This document shows, one piece after another, positions 36,803 to 45,163 of a DNA stretch of 64,000 nucleotides. The DNA is from Hellea sp. (GTDB taxonomy: Bacteria > Pseudomonadota > Alphaproteobacteria > Caulobacterales > Maricaulaceae): contig JAOIVW010000004.1 in assembly GCA_028224375.1 (NCBI GenBank), forward strand, positions 62,001 through 126,000. Direction: 5' to 3'. The position numbers and the translations under genes are program-made. Below the pieces are notes generated by a model that saw nothing but the letters and a program-made list of their open reading frames with translations, was not told where the DNA came from and ran no database searches. How positions within the stretch are numbered: the stretch's first letter is position 1; every line of letters begins with the position of its first letter.

Positions 36803-36805
36803 AAA

Positions 36806-36847
36806 AGCCCGTTCCTGCGCTTACTAAAACGCTGAAACGGACTTTTT
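36806..36847. terminator. Bidirectional terminator
   Basis: The stem GCCCGTT with AACGGAC (one mismatch), continued by inner pairs around GCGCTT/AACGC, is flanked by A-rich and T-rich runs (AAAAAAG before, CTTTTT after). It can end both the hypothetical gene and the convergent EF-hand gene. Confidence 0.75.
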
Positions 36848-36863
36848 AAAGGTCTAAGGCAGA

Positions 36864-37742
36864 CTAATTGATAATATCAGTCGCCGACTCACCCCAGACT
36901 TTCATCTGTGGATTGTTGGACGTATCCAAATCGGTAACCGTTCCGCTATTAGTCATATTAGACATAGTTTTACCGATCTCCGTATTTGTCGTTAGGTCTG
37001 TTTCGACAGCGACTTCGGGTGTCTGAATAACGACCTCTGTTTCCTCAACAAAGACTTCATTTGGTATGTCACTTGAACTCGTAATGGTGATACTATCAAC
37101 AACTGTTGTGTCAGACATTGGCTGGACGACATTAGTTGGTGTTATAAAGTTCTCTGAAGATAAAAACTCATTTGGTCCTGATGCATAAACAGGACGCGAA
37201 ACAGCATTTGTCGCCATTGCCAAATCAAATTGTGACGCGTCAAAGCTTTTCTGGCCTTCTGAGATGCGAATAAATTGCTGCGCCGCAGCTGTTGATGTCA
37301 CGCCGTCCTTACCGACCATTTTGGCATATTCCTTAAACGAGACTTGGCCGTCAGCATTAGCATCAAAAGAGGCGAAGCTGGCTGCCGGGGCTGTCATAAA
37401 TCCGCTATCCGCCGTCATAAAGGATGTGGACTCGGTGTATTTGTCCGCAGACATGACGGATTTTTTCGCCATGGATGTGTCTTTGTGCATCATTTTTGCC
37501 ATTGAATTATAAGTCTCAGCGTTAAAGCTGTTTTCTGCACCGGCTAATTTTGAGAATTTAATGGCAATGTCCGTATCGTTCATGCCTTTGGCTTGATGGG
37601 CATTGTAAAATTCTGTGAAATCGACGCTGCCATTTGCATTGGCGTCCATTTTGGTAAAGCTATTGGCTTCACCTGCGACAGCGGCTGTGCTGACCAAGGC
37701 CGTAAGAGCTGCTACGGCGACAGTTGTTTTAAAATGTGTCAT
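36864..37742 (-). CDS. Exported EF-hand protein with C-terminal motif (larger paralog)
   Basis: The 292-residue protein has a signal peptide (about residues 1-23) and two calcium loops: DANANGSVDFTEF (about 33-45) and DANADGQVSFKEY (about 128-140). After the second come AAQQFIRISEGQKSF, AMATNAVSRPVY, a Val/Thr/Glu-rich linker of about 90 residues, and the end TDLDTSNNPQMKVWG. The downstream minus-strand gene 37998-38555 shares the second EF-hand block and the C-terminal motif, so they are paralogs. Export and calcium binding are supported by sequence; role is unknown. Confidence 0.85.
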   Translation of the reverse strand: MTHFKTTVAVAALTALVSTAAVAGEANSFTKMDANANGSVDFTEFYNAHQAKGMNDTDIAIKFSKLAGAENSFNAETYNSMAKMMHKDTSMAKKSVMSADKYTESTSFMTADSGFMTAPAASFASFDANADGQVSFKEYAKMVGKDGVTSTAAAQQFIRISEGQKSFDASQFDLAMATNAVSRPVYASGPNEFLSSENFITPTNVVQPMSDTTVVDSITITSSSDIPNEVFVEETEVVIQTPEVAVETDLTTNTEIGKTMSNMTNSGTVTDLDTSNNPQMKVWGESATDIIN

Positions 37743-37933
37743 GATAAATCCTTTCCAAATTTAACAACAGTTCTTGAATTTTATGGCCCGAGGGGGGTGA
37801 GGGCCGTAAAAAGGAACTGTGAAGTAAACAGATGGAGGAAGGAATCTGTTGCGTTACATTCTGTTAATTTATGTGTCATGCACCGCGCAATCAGTTTGAA
37901 ACTGACTACATTTTTATGCTTTGCGCAAATTAA

Positions 37934-37973
37934 AAGCCCGCCTCTGCGTATTGGTAAACGCAGGGACGGGCTT
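37934..37973 (-). terminator. Intrinsic terminator of the smaller EF-hand gene
   Basis: On the minus strand AAGCCCG and CGGGCTT, with inner CTGCGT/ACGCAG pairing, are followed by TTTAAT. It starts about 25 bp after the stop of the minus-strand gene. The remaining gap to 37743 holds no further gene; it is presumably the promoter region of the larger paralog. Confidence 0.75.
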
Positions 37974-37997
37974 AAAAAGCTAAAATGATGTGATCAG

Positions 37998-38555
37998 TTA
38001 ATTGTTGATGTCATTACCCCAGACTTGCATTTGCGGGTTGTTGCTGGTGTCTAAGGTCGTCTGGGTTGCGGAGTTTGTCAGATTTGAAGATGTCACTCCA
38101 AGAAGATGACCGGAGGTAAATTCTTTCTCTCTTACAATGTCCTGCGTGTATCTAAACGGCGCTGATTGGGGAGGGGGTTCAACAGGCGTGTATCCTTCAT
38201 AGTCGACCTTAACGCCTTTCACAATGCTATCAGCCTTAGCCTTTCTAGAAGAATCGGCGCCTTGATATTGTGTTTTGTAAACTGGGCGAAGGGCAGAATT
38301 CGTTGCCATGGCCTCAGCGTGCTGATCAGCATTAAAGTGATGCTGACCCTCAGAAATACGAATAAATTGTTGTGCAGAGGTTGTTGATTTGAGTCCTGCT
38401 ATACTGGTCGCATTGGAATACTCATCGAATGACACTTGACCATCTGCATTGGTATCCATGCTAGAAAAGCTATTTACGTCGTTAGCGAAAGCCGTTGCGC
38501 TTAAGGCAAATGCGAGTGTTGTTCCTATTGCGGCAGTTTTAAAAAAAGTCATCAT
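37998..38555 (-). CDS. Exported EF-hand protein with C-terminal motif (smaller paralog)
   Basis: From the ATG at 38555 the protein has about 185 residues: a signal peptide ending near SATAFA, one EF-hand (DTNADGQVSFDEY), STTSAQQFIRISEGQHHF, AMATNSALRPVY, a variable linker, then TNSATQTTLDTSNNPQMQVWG. It lacks the first EF-hand module of its paralog. The common first start (38567) adds four residues and is less likely. The conserved last 20 residues argue for a shared interaction or sorting function. Confidence 0.85.
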   Translation of the reverse strand: MMTFFKTAAIGTTLAFALSATAFANDVNSFSSMDTNADGQVSFDEYSNATSIAGLKSTTSAQQFIRISEGQHHFNADQHAEAMATNSALRPVYKTQYQGADSSRKAKADSIVKGVKVDYEGYTPVEPPPQSAPFRYTQDIVREKEFTSGHLLGVTSSNLTNSATQTTLDTSNNPQMQVWGNDINN

Positions 38556-38798
38556 GTTTCCTTTCAAGCAATCTTCATTTTACGTACTCAATACCGTTTA
38601 GAAGGCGCGGTAATGTCTGACTAATCAATGCGTAACATGAAAGGGTGTTGCATCACGTTCTCGTGACTAACTAGACATGTGAGTGTATAAGCCAATTTTA
38701 TCAGGCCAGACCGAACCCGTTTTAATTGCTTTAAAAAAAAGAGGCAGAAAGAATCCTGAGGCTTAAAGCCGCCTAGGCGGATTAATTCCGGTTTGAGA

Positions 38799-40247
38799 TT
38801 ACGCTGACTTTGCCGTGTCCACATCCAGCTCATGCTCACGCACTTTGCGGTAAAGTGTTGAGCGGCCAATCCCAAGACGGCGCGCCACTTCGGACATATG
38901 TCCAGAGTAGTTTTCAATAGCGAATTGGATAAGGTCGCGCTCAATCTCTTCGAGCGTGCGCAAGTGTCCTTCGCGGTCCATGAACGTAACCGACGGATCT
39001 TGTGTCGCCTCAGGTGCTTTGACCAGTGATGACAATACGCCTTCGGACTTAACCGACATTTCAGGCGCGAGGCCTGAAATTTGCGGAAAGTCATGCGGCT
39101 TAAGGTGATGGCCGTCAGAGAGGATCATCGCGCGGAAAATAGCATTTTCCAATTGGCGGACGTTGCCCTTCCAGTCGTGCTTTTTAAGTAGATCAACAGT
39201 ATCTGATTGCGCGCCTTCGACTTTCATTTGTTCTTGGGCGTTAAAGCGTTTGATAAAATGTTCAAGCAGGGCCGGGATGTCTTCACGGCGCTCGCGCAGA
39301 GGCGGCACAGCAATTGGAAAGACATTGAGGCGATAATAAAGGTCTTCGCGGAAAGTGCCGGCTTTGACGGCTTCTGCCAAATCACGGTTTGTCGCAGAGA
39401 TAATGCGCACATCGACTGGCACAGTGCGTTTTGACCCAACTGAGTCAACTTCGCCTTCTTGCAATACCCGCAAGAGTTTGACTTGCATATCCAGCGGCAA
39501 TTCGCCGACTTCGTCTAAGAATAATGTACCCGTATTCGCTTCTTGGAATTTACCTAGATGCTTTGCATTTGCGCCTGTAAAAGAGCCCTTTTCATGGCCA
39601 AACAAAATCGATTCAACAAGCGTTTCAGGGATAGCGCCGCAATTGACTGTGACGAATGGTTTGTCAGAACGCTCAGACGCGCCTTGAATAGCGCGGGCGA
39701 TAACTTCTTTACCCACACCAGATTCGCCTGTGATGAGGATAGGAATATTAGCTTTTGCACCGCGCTCACCCATCGCCACAACAGGGCGCATAGACCCAGC
39801 ATTACCGATAAGATCGTCAAACGTAAGTCCACCTTCAGCCGTCTTTTTAAGCCGCTTAACTTCGCCAACGAGCGTCTTCATCTCTAGCGCATTGCGAATA
39901 GAGACAATAATACGTTCAGGAGAGGCGGGTTTCACAACAAAATCCCGCGCGCCCATTTGCATGGCTTTCACAACAGTATCAATGGATCCGCGGCCCGTAA
40001 GCACAATCACTGGCAGTTCAGGGCGCTTGGCTTGTAGCTCTTCTAATGTTTGCATGCCGTCACGTCCGGGCATAACAAGGTCAAGCATCATGACATGGAT
40101 ATTTGCGCCGTCTGCGCCCAAAGCCATCTCGAGCGCTGTATCGCCATTATCCGCTTGAAGTGTTGAAAATCCGCTCTTCTCTATCACCGCCTGTAACAAG
40201 CGACGTTGTGTTGGATCATCGTCAACAATAAGAACCGTTTTAGCCAT
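38799..40247 (-). CDS. Sigma-54-dependent response regulator (NtrC family, TacA-like)
   Basis: The 482-residue protein has a receiver domain (VDDDPTQRRLL; Asp in MMLDLVMPGRDGM), an AAA+ domain with Walker A GESGVGKE, the sigma-54 contact loop GSFTGA (Ser in place of the usual Ala), Walker B TLFLDEVGELP, and a C-terminal Fis-type helix-turn-helix GHMSEVARRLGIGRSTLYRK. It activates sigma-54 promoters when phosphorylated. The layout and receiver sequence recall TacA, the Caulobacter stalk-biogenesis activator, though orthology is not proven. The start is 40247 (MAKTV). It may act on promoters elsewhere; no kinase is adjacent. Confidence 0.9.
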   Translation of the reverse strand: MAKTVLIVDDDPTQRRLLQAVIEKSGFSTLQADNGDTALEMALGADGANIHVMMLDLVMPGRDGMQTLEELQAKRPELPVIVLTGRGSIDTVVKAMQMGARDFVVKPASPERIIVSIRNALEMKTLVGEVKRLKKTAEGGLTFDDLIGNAGSMRPVVAMGERGAKANIPILITGESGVGKEVIARAIQGASERSDKPFVTVNCGAIPETLVESILFGHEKGSFTGANAKHLGKFQEANTGTLFLDEVGELPLDMQVKLLRVLQEGEVDSVGSKRTVPVDVRIISATNRDLAEAVKAGTFREDLYYRLNVFPIAVPPLRERREDIPALLEHFIKRFNAQEQMKVEGAQSDTVDLLKKHDWKGNVRQLENAIFRAMILSDGHHLKPHDFPQISGLAPEMSVKSEGVLSSLVKAPEATQDPSVTFMDREGHLRTLEEIERDLIQFAIENYSGHMSEVARRLGIGRSTLYRKVREHELDVDTAKSA

Positions 40248-40463
40248 TATATTCACCTTATACCAGCCAGACGTTCCCGGCTCTTATCGTTACAATATGG
40301 GACAGAAAGGTGAAAACCCGGTGTAGGAACAGGGTTAAAAAATGGTGAGCGACTTAAAGGTGCGCGGATTTTTCCTTTGCGGGAACGCCTTACGCTATTG
40401 ATGGGCTTTAAGCGGCGTGATAGTGAATCAAAAAATTAGCTGAGGCTTAAAAGGACGAGAACA

Positions 40464-40766
40464 ATGGCAGCAGAACATTCTGATTACGAGCGCGGGACGA
40501 TGGGCGTTGACGGACATAAGAAAACATTTGGCGGCTTTATGGGCACGACTGTTTATGGCGGGGCGGCGATTGCGCTTCTCGTGATTTTTCCGACATTGGT
40601 TTTTGGCGCAAATATGGGGTGGCTTCCGGCCCTCATAGCGACACTTATTGTTGGCGTCATTCTGGGTGTTGCGCTTAAGCTTAAAGGCGGTTGGTACGCG
40701 GGTATGATTGTCTCCGCCGTGCCTCTTGCTATCGCCAGCGCGCTTATCGCGGCTATTCATGGCTAA
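40464..40766 (+). CDS. aa3-type cytochrome oxidase subunit IV-like small protein
   Basis: A 100-residue protein with a soluble N-terminus (residues 1-25, GTMGVDGHKKTFGGF) and three hydrophobic helices. The N-terminal HxxTFxGFM segment matches the bacterial aa3 subunit IV family, which in alphaproteobacteria is frequently found ahead of pntA. It may be a membrane adaptor; direct association with an oxidase here is unproven. It precedes the transhydrogenase genes by 110 bp. Confidence 0.8.
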   Translation: MAAEHSDYERGTMGVDGHKKTFGGFMGTTVYGGAAIALLVIFPTLVFGANMGWLPALIATLIVGVILGVALKLKGGWYAGMIVSAVPLAIASALIAAIHG

Positions 40767-40877
40767 GACTAGAAATATTTTCTAAATAACTTCCCACAGC
40801 GGAAGCTTATGCCTATAATTCACCTGTTATCTGCGGAGCTAAGATAATTAGCTCCAACGTCATAAGGGTGAGAAACA

Positions 40878-42023
40878 TTGAAAATAGCTGTTTTAAACGA
40901 CGCGGATGCCAAAGGCGGCGATAATGCAGAGGGCCGCGTAAGCGCGACGCCTGATACTGTTAGGGGTTATGTCGCGGCGGGGCATGATGTCACCGTGGTC
41001 AAAGGCGCAGGCCAAGCGGCCAATTTTTCAGACGCAGATTATAAATCAGCAGGAGCCTCGATTGCGGCGTCAAATGGCGCGGCGGCCAAAGCGGCTGATC
41101 TGGTTATGTCTATCACAGGGCGCAACGCAAAATTTGTGGCGGGGCTGAAAAAAGGCGCAGGTATTACCGGGCTTATGAACCCAACCGATAATCCCAAATA
41201 TGCGGACGCCTGCGCAAAAGCGGGCGTGACGGCTTTTGCGCTGGAATATATTCCGCGCATTTCCCGCGCGCAGAGCATGGATATTCTGTCGTCTCAATCT
41301 AACCTCGCGGGCTACCGCTCGGTTGTCGAAGGCGCAGGGATTTATGGCCGCGCCATGCCAATGATGATGACGGCGGCGGGCACAGTGGCGCCGGCGAAAT
41401 GTTTTATCATGGGTGTGGGTGTTGCAGGGCTTCAAGCGATTGCAACGGCAAGGCGTCTCGGCGCAGTGACAACGGCGACAGATGTGCGGCCAGCGACCAA
41501 AGAACAAGTGGCGTCTCTGGGCGCAAAATTTATCGCGGTTGAGAATGACGAATTTAAAGAGGCCGAGACTGCGGGCGGTTATGCCAAGCAGATGTCAGCG
41601 GAGTATCAAAAACTTCAAGCGGAACTCACCGCTTCGCATATCGCAAAGCAAGATATTGTCATTACGACCGCACTCATCCCGGGACGGGCGGCGCCTGTCC
41701 TTGTGACGAAAGCCATGCTCGAGACCATGCGCCCTGGTTCAGTGTTAGTTGACCTCGCGGCAGAACGCGGCGGCAACGTCGAAGGCGCTGTGGCGGGTAA
41801 GATTGTTGAAACAAAAAACGACGTGAAAATTGTCGGCTTGCTTAACTGGCCCAGCCGTATGGCGTCTGATGCGTCCAATATGTTTGCGCGGAACATCAAA
41901 AACTTCCTCCCGCTCGTCACCGCCGAAGACGGGTCTTACGCCCCGGATTGGGATGATGAAATTATACAAGGCTGCGCGCTGACGCGTGACGGGGCCGTTG
42001 TGCATGAAAGACTAAAGGGCTAA
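40878..42023 (+). CDS. pntAA: NAD(P) transhydrogenase subunit alpha 1 (domain I)
   Basis: The 381-residue soluble subunit binds NAD(H) in the proton-translocating transhydrogenase. The nucleotide fold is visible at CFIMGVGVAGLQAIATARRL, followed by TATDVRPATKEQVASLGA and the RQD-loop region; N-terminal ESRVSATPDTV-like residues are GRVSATPDTVRGY. The start codon is TTG (40878), with AAGGGTGAG six bases before it; no ATG fits. The 4-bp gap to the next gene makes the operon tight. The complex makes NADPH from NADH using the proton gradient. Confidence 0.94.
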   Translation: MKIAVLNDADAKGGDNAEGRVSATPDTVRGYVAAGHDVTVVKGAGQAANFSDADYKSAGASIAASNGAAAKAADLVMSITGRNAKFVAGLKKGAGITGLMNPTDNPKYADACAKAGVTAFALEYIPRISRAQSMDILSSQSNLAGYRSVVEGAGIYGRAMPMMMTAAGTVAPAKCFIMGVGVAGLQAIATARRLGAVTTATDVRPATKEQVASLGAKFIAVENDEFKEAETAGGYAKQMSAEYQKLQAELTASHIAKQDIVITTALIPGRAAPVLVTKAMLETMRPGSVLVDLAAERGGNVEGAVAGKIVETKNDVKIVGLLNWPSRMASDASNMFARNIKNFLPLVTAEDGSYAPDWDDEIIQGCALTRDGAVVHERLKG

Positions 42024-42027
42024 GATT

Positions 42028-42378
42028 ATGATTGCAGCACTTATCATGGCAGGCGGCGCAGCTGTCTCTCCTTTCATTTTCCAGTTCACAATTTTCGTGC
42101 TTGCGATTTTCGTCGGCTATTACGTTGTCTGGTCAGTGACGCCCGCGCTTCACACACCGCTTATGGCTGTGACCAATGCGATTTCATCCGTGATTATTGT
42201 TGGCGCGCTTGTGGCTGTGGCAGCTGGAACGCAGGGTGGTTCCTCACTCTCCACATGGACAGGCGTTCTCGCCGTAGCGCTCTGCGCAGTCAATATATTC
42301 GGCGGCTTCCTCGTCACCCAGCGCATGCTCGCCATGTATAAGAAAAAAGAAAAGCCTACGAAAGTGGAGGCTAAATAG
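42028..42378 (+). CDS. pntAB: NAD(P) transhydrogenase subunit alpha 2 (membrane part)
   Basis: A 116-residue membrane subunit with three to four helices (from about residue 15). Family segments include VVWSVTPALHTPLMAVTNAI and VTQRMLAMYKKK at the end. It forms part of the proton channel with PntB. The split alpha subunit is the usual three-gene arrangement in alphaproteobacteria such as Rhodospirillum rubrum. pntB begins at the base after its stop. Confidence 0.94.
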   Translation: MIAALIMAGGAAVSPFIFQFTIFVLAIFVGYYVVWSVTPALHTPLMAVTNAISSVIIVGALVAVAAGTQGGSSLSTWTGVLAVALCAVNIFGGFLVTQRMLAMYKKKEKPTKVEAK

Positions 42379-43788
42379 ATGCCTCAGCTTTCTGCAAATC
42401 TCGCGGCTGTTCTTTACACAGTCTCTGCGGTTCTCTTTATTTTGGCCCTTCGAGGTCTTTCCTCTCCTGAGTCCTCGCGGCGCGGAAATTATCTCGGCAT
42501 GGTCGGTATCGCGATTGCGATTGTCACAACGATATTAGTCGCGGGCCTTGGCGGTAAGGGTCTACTCCTTGCAGGCGGCGGCCTCGCCATAGGCGGCGGT
42601 CTCGGCGCTTGGATTGCGCGTAAAATTCCGATGACAGATATGCCGCAACTCGTTGCGGCCTTTCACTCGCTGGTCGGTCTTGCGGCGGTATTAGTGGCTG
42701 TAGCCGCATTTTCATCGCCCAGTAGTTTCGAAATTGGTGAAATTGGAAGTATCAAGCCTGCAAGCCTATTAGAACTTGCCCTAGGCGCAGCGATTGGCGC
42801 GATTACATTCTCAGGCTCAGTCATTGCTTTTGCTAAACTCAATGGAAATATGTCGGGCGCGCCTATCATGTTGCCGGGCCGTCACCTGATTAACATCGTT
42901 TTGGCTATCGCTATTGCCGCTGTGATTGGCATGATGATGAAGTCTGGCGGAAGCGACCCTATGCTGATGTGGATATTACTCGCCCTGACATTCGTCATTG
43001 GCTTCCTGCTTATCATTCCAATCGGCGGCGCGGATATGCCTGTCGTGGTCTCTATGCTCAATTCCTATTCAGGTTGGGCAGCGGCGGCGCTAGGCTTCAC
43101 GCTTGGAAATTTAGCGCTCATAGTTACCGGTGCCTTGGTCGGCTCTTCTGGCGCCATCCTGTCCTACATCATGTGTAAGGCCATGAACCGCAGCTTCATC
43201 TCCGTCATTCTCGGAGGATTTGGCGGCGATAGCGGCGCGGCGGGCGCGGGTGATAAAGAACAGCGCCCCGTAAAACGTGGCTCTGCCGAAGATGCAGCCT
43301 TTATCATGAAGAATGCGTCCAAAGTTATCATCGTACCGGGCTATGGTCTTGCCGTTGCGCAGGCCCAGCATGCCGTGCGCGAAATGGCTGATAAGCTCAA
43401 AGAAGAAGGCGTTGATGTTGTCTATGCCATCCACCCCGTGGCTGGCCGGATGCCGGGCCATATGAATGTGCTCCTCGCCGAAGCCAATGTGCCTTATGAC
43501 GAAGTTTTTGAGCTCGAAGATATCAATTCCGAATTCGCGAATGCCGATGTGGCTTTTGTGATTGGCGCCAATGACGTGACCAACCCCGCCGCAAAAACTG
43601 ATCCGCAAAGCCCGATCTTTGGTATGCCAATTTTGGACGTGGACAAAGCGGCGACGGTTCTCTTCGTGAAACGCTCACTCAGCCCAGGTTATGCAGGCAT
43701 CGATAATGATTTGTTCTATGAGGATAAAACCATGATGCTCTTATCGGATGCCAAGAAACTCGTTGAAGAAGTTATTAAATCGCTTTGA
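42379..43788 (+). CDS. pntB: NAD(P) transhydrogenase subunit beta
   Basis: The 469-residue protein has about nine membrane helices, then the NADP(H)-binding domain III. Landmarks are MPQLVAAFHSLVGLAAVLVA, MPVVVSMLNSYSGWAAAALG, VIIVPGYGLAVAQAQHA, HPVAGRMPGHMNVLLAEA and the NADP-binding GANDVTNPAA. It forms the proton channel and binds NADP(H). The last gene of the pnt operon; the convergent DksA-like gene ends 12 bp downstream, so any terminator must be within this short gap or the neighbour. Confidence 0.96.
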   Translation: MPQLSANLAAVLYTVSAVLFILALRGLSSPESSRRGNYLGMVGIAIAIVTTILVAGLGGKGLLLAGGGLAIGGGLGAWIARKIPMTDMPQLVAAFHSLVGLAAVLVAVAAFSSPSSFEIGEIGSIKPASLLELALGAAIGAITFSGSVIAFAKLNGNMSGAPIMLPGRHLINIVLAIAIAAVIGMMMKSGGSDPMLMWILLALTFVIGFLLIIPIGGADMPVVVSMLNSYSGWAAAALGFTLGNLALIVTGALVGSSGAILSYIMCKAMNRSFISVILGGFGGDSGAAGAGDKEQRPVKRGSAEDAAFIMKNASKVIIVPGYGLAVAQAQHAVREMADKLKEEGVDVVYAIHPVAGRMPGHMNVLLAEANVPYDEVFELEDINSEFANADVAFVIGANDVTNPAAKTDPQSPIFGMPILDVDKAATVLFVKRSLSPGYAGIDNDLFYEDKTMMLLSDAKKLVEEVIKSL

Positions 43789-43799
43789 CCCAGAAGTAG

Positions 43800-44126
43800 T
43801 TACTTCGCGCACCTAATACAAAGCGGCACAGCGGGATCTAGCTCTAACCGCCTTGCGCCAATCTCTTCATCGCAGGTGACGCAATATCCATAATCGCCAG
43901 CCTCTAAGCGGATGAGCGCCGCATCGATGCGCACGAGCCGTTTTTGCCGTGCTGTTTCCTGCGCCTTATCCATGGCTTGAACTTGCAGGCTATCCATGCG
44001 GGAGAGGCGGCCAACGCTTTGCTGATCCAGCGCAACAGGCTTGCGGTTATCTTTCGCGGCCTCGGAGAGAGCGGTAATCTCACCGTGTATCGCCTCAAGT
44101 CTCTTTCTGATTGCCGCGTCAGTCAT
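43800..44126 (-). CDS. TraR/DksA-type zinc-finger protein
   Basis: A 108-residue protein with a helical coiled-coil N-terminus and a C4 zinc finger at the end: YGYCVTCDEEIGARRL and PLCIRCAK. This is the DksA/TraR fold, whose members bind the RNA polymerase secondary channel. It is shorter than E. coli DksA (151 residues), and the coiled-coil tip lacks the paired Asp residues in the usual place, so true DksA activity is uncertain. Confidence 0.88.
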   Translation of the reverse strand: MTDAAIRKRLEAIHGEITALSEAAKDNRKPVALDQQSVGRLSRMDSLQVQAMDKAQETARQKRLVRIDAALIRLEAGDYGYCVTCDEEIGARRLELDPAVPLCIRCAK

Positions 44127-44212
44127 GTGCTTATTATAGGCGTAAAAACAAAATAAACTATCCTACCATTTTACATATTGAAAAACGATAAGAAGCAGGT
44201 CATAGTTTTACT

Positions 44213-45163
44213 ATGCAAAACTCACCGCTCTCAATTCATAATGTCACCAAACGCTTTGGGGGGAAGATGGCTGTTGATGACGTCAGCTTCACTGTCAATC
44301 CCGGCGAGATTATCGGTTTTTTGGGACCAAACGGGGCAGGCAAGACGACAACGCTTCGCATGGCGCTTGGTCTGATTAAGCCGGATGAAGGTGATGTAAA
44401 GTTATTCGGGGGCGAGCCCGGGCATGAAAGTGCCTTTGGCCGCATCGGTTTTTTGCCTGAAGAGCGCGGGCTTTATAAGAAGCAAACGGCGCGCGAGAGC
44501 ATTGCCCTCATGGCGCGGCTTAACGGCATGAAAGGCAAAAAAGCGTTCAAGCTCGCTGATGAAATGCTTGATAAATACGGCCTGTCCGAAGCCAAGCGCA
44601 AAAAGAATAAAGACATGTCCAAAGGCATGGCGCAAAAAGTGCAGCTTCTCTCCGCCATCGCCCATGACCCTGAATTTTATATTCTGGATGAGCCGTTTTC
44701 GGGCCTTGATCCTGTTAATCAACAAGTCTTAGAATCAATGGTGCGCGAAATTGCGGAACGCGACAGTACGGTGATTTTCTCAACTCATGTGATGGAACAT
44801 GCGGAGCGGCTTTGTGACCGAATTATTCTTATGGCGGGCGGGCGTAAGGTTTTTGATGGCCCCACGGAAGAGGCGCTCGCTAAAGCCCCGCGCCGTATGG
44901 TCATCGGGTCTGATACGGATGGCTTTACCGATAGCATTACGCCTTTTGCAAAATCATTAGAGCCTCGAGATGACGGGGCGCTAGACCTGATATTAAAAGA
45001 TGATGCCAAAAGCCAAGATGTGCTTGAGCGTTGTGTGAAGCAGAAAATAAATCTTACGCGATTTGAGCCTAAGCAAGCCACACTTCACGAAGCCTTTGTT
45101 GCAATGGTTGGAAAAGATCTGCTTGCGACGATGGAGATTGAACAGGCGGAGGCCATGTCATGA
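44213..45163 (+). CDS. ABC transporter ATP-binding protein (NatA-like)
   Basis: A 316-residue ABC ATPase with Walker A GPNGAGKTT (about residues 42-50), a signature region reading MSKGMAQKVQ in place of LSGGQ, Walker B FYILDEPFSGLDP and a C-terminal DUF4162-like extension after residue 215. The relatives are NatA-type ATPases that pair with ABC-2 permeases to export sodium or drugs. The permease gene begins four bases before its stop (ATGA), so they form a transporter. Confidence 0.9.
   Translation: MQNSPLSIHNVTKRFGGKMAVDDVSFTVNPGEIIGFLGPNGAGKTTTLRMALGLIKPDEGDVKLFGGEPGHESAFGRIGFLPEERGLYKKQTARESIALMARLNGMKGKKAFKLADEMLDKYGLSEAKRKKNKDMSKGMAQKVQLLSAIAHDPEFYILDEPFSGLDPVNQQVLESMVREIAERDSTVIFSTHVMEHAERLCDRIILMAGGRKVFDGPTEEALAKAPRRMVIGSDTDGFTDSITPFAKSLEPRDDGALDLILKDDAKSQDVLERCVKQKINLTRFEPKQATLHEAFVAMVGKDLLATMEIEQAEAMS

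Noticed and set aside
38769-38780. Palindrome CCGCCTAGGCGG after the sigma-54 activator
   Set aside because: Twelve-base perfect palindrome but with only a weak T-rich follow-up; could be chance.
38621-39094. 157-codon minus-strand frame over the end of the sigma-54 activator
   Set aside because: Overlaps the conserved helix-turn-helix of the real gene in another frame; basic, low-complexity translation.
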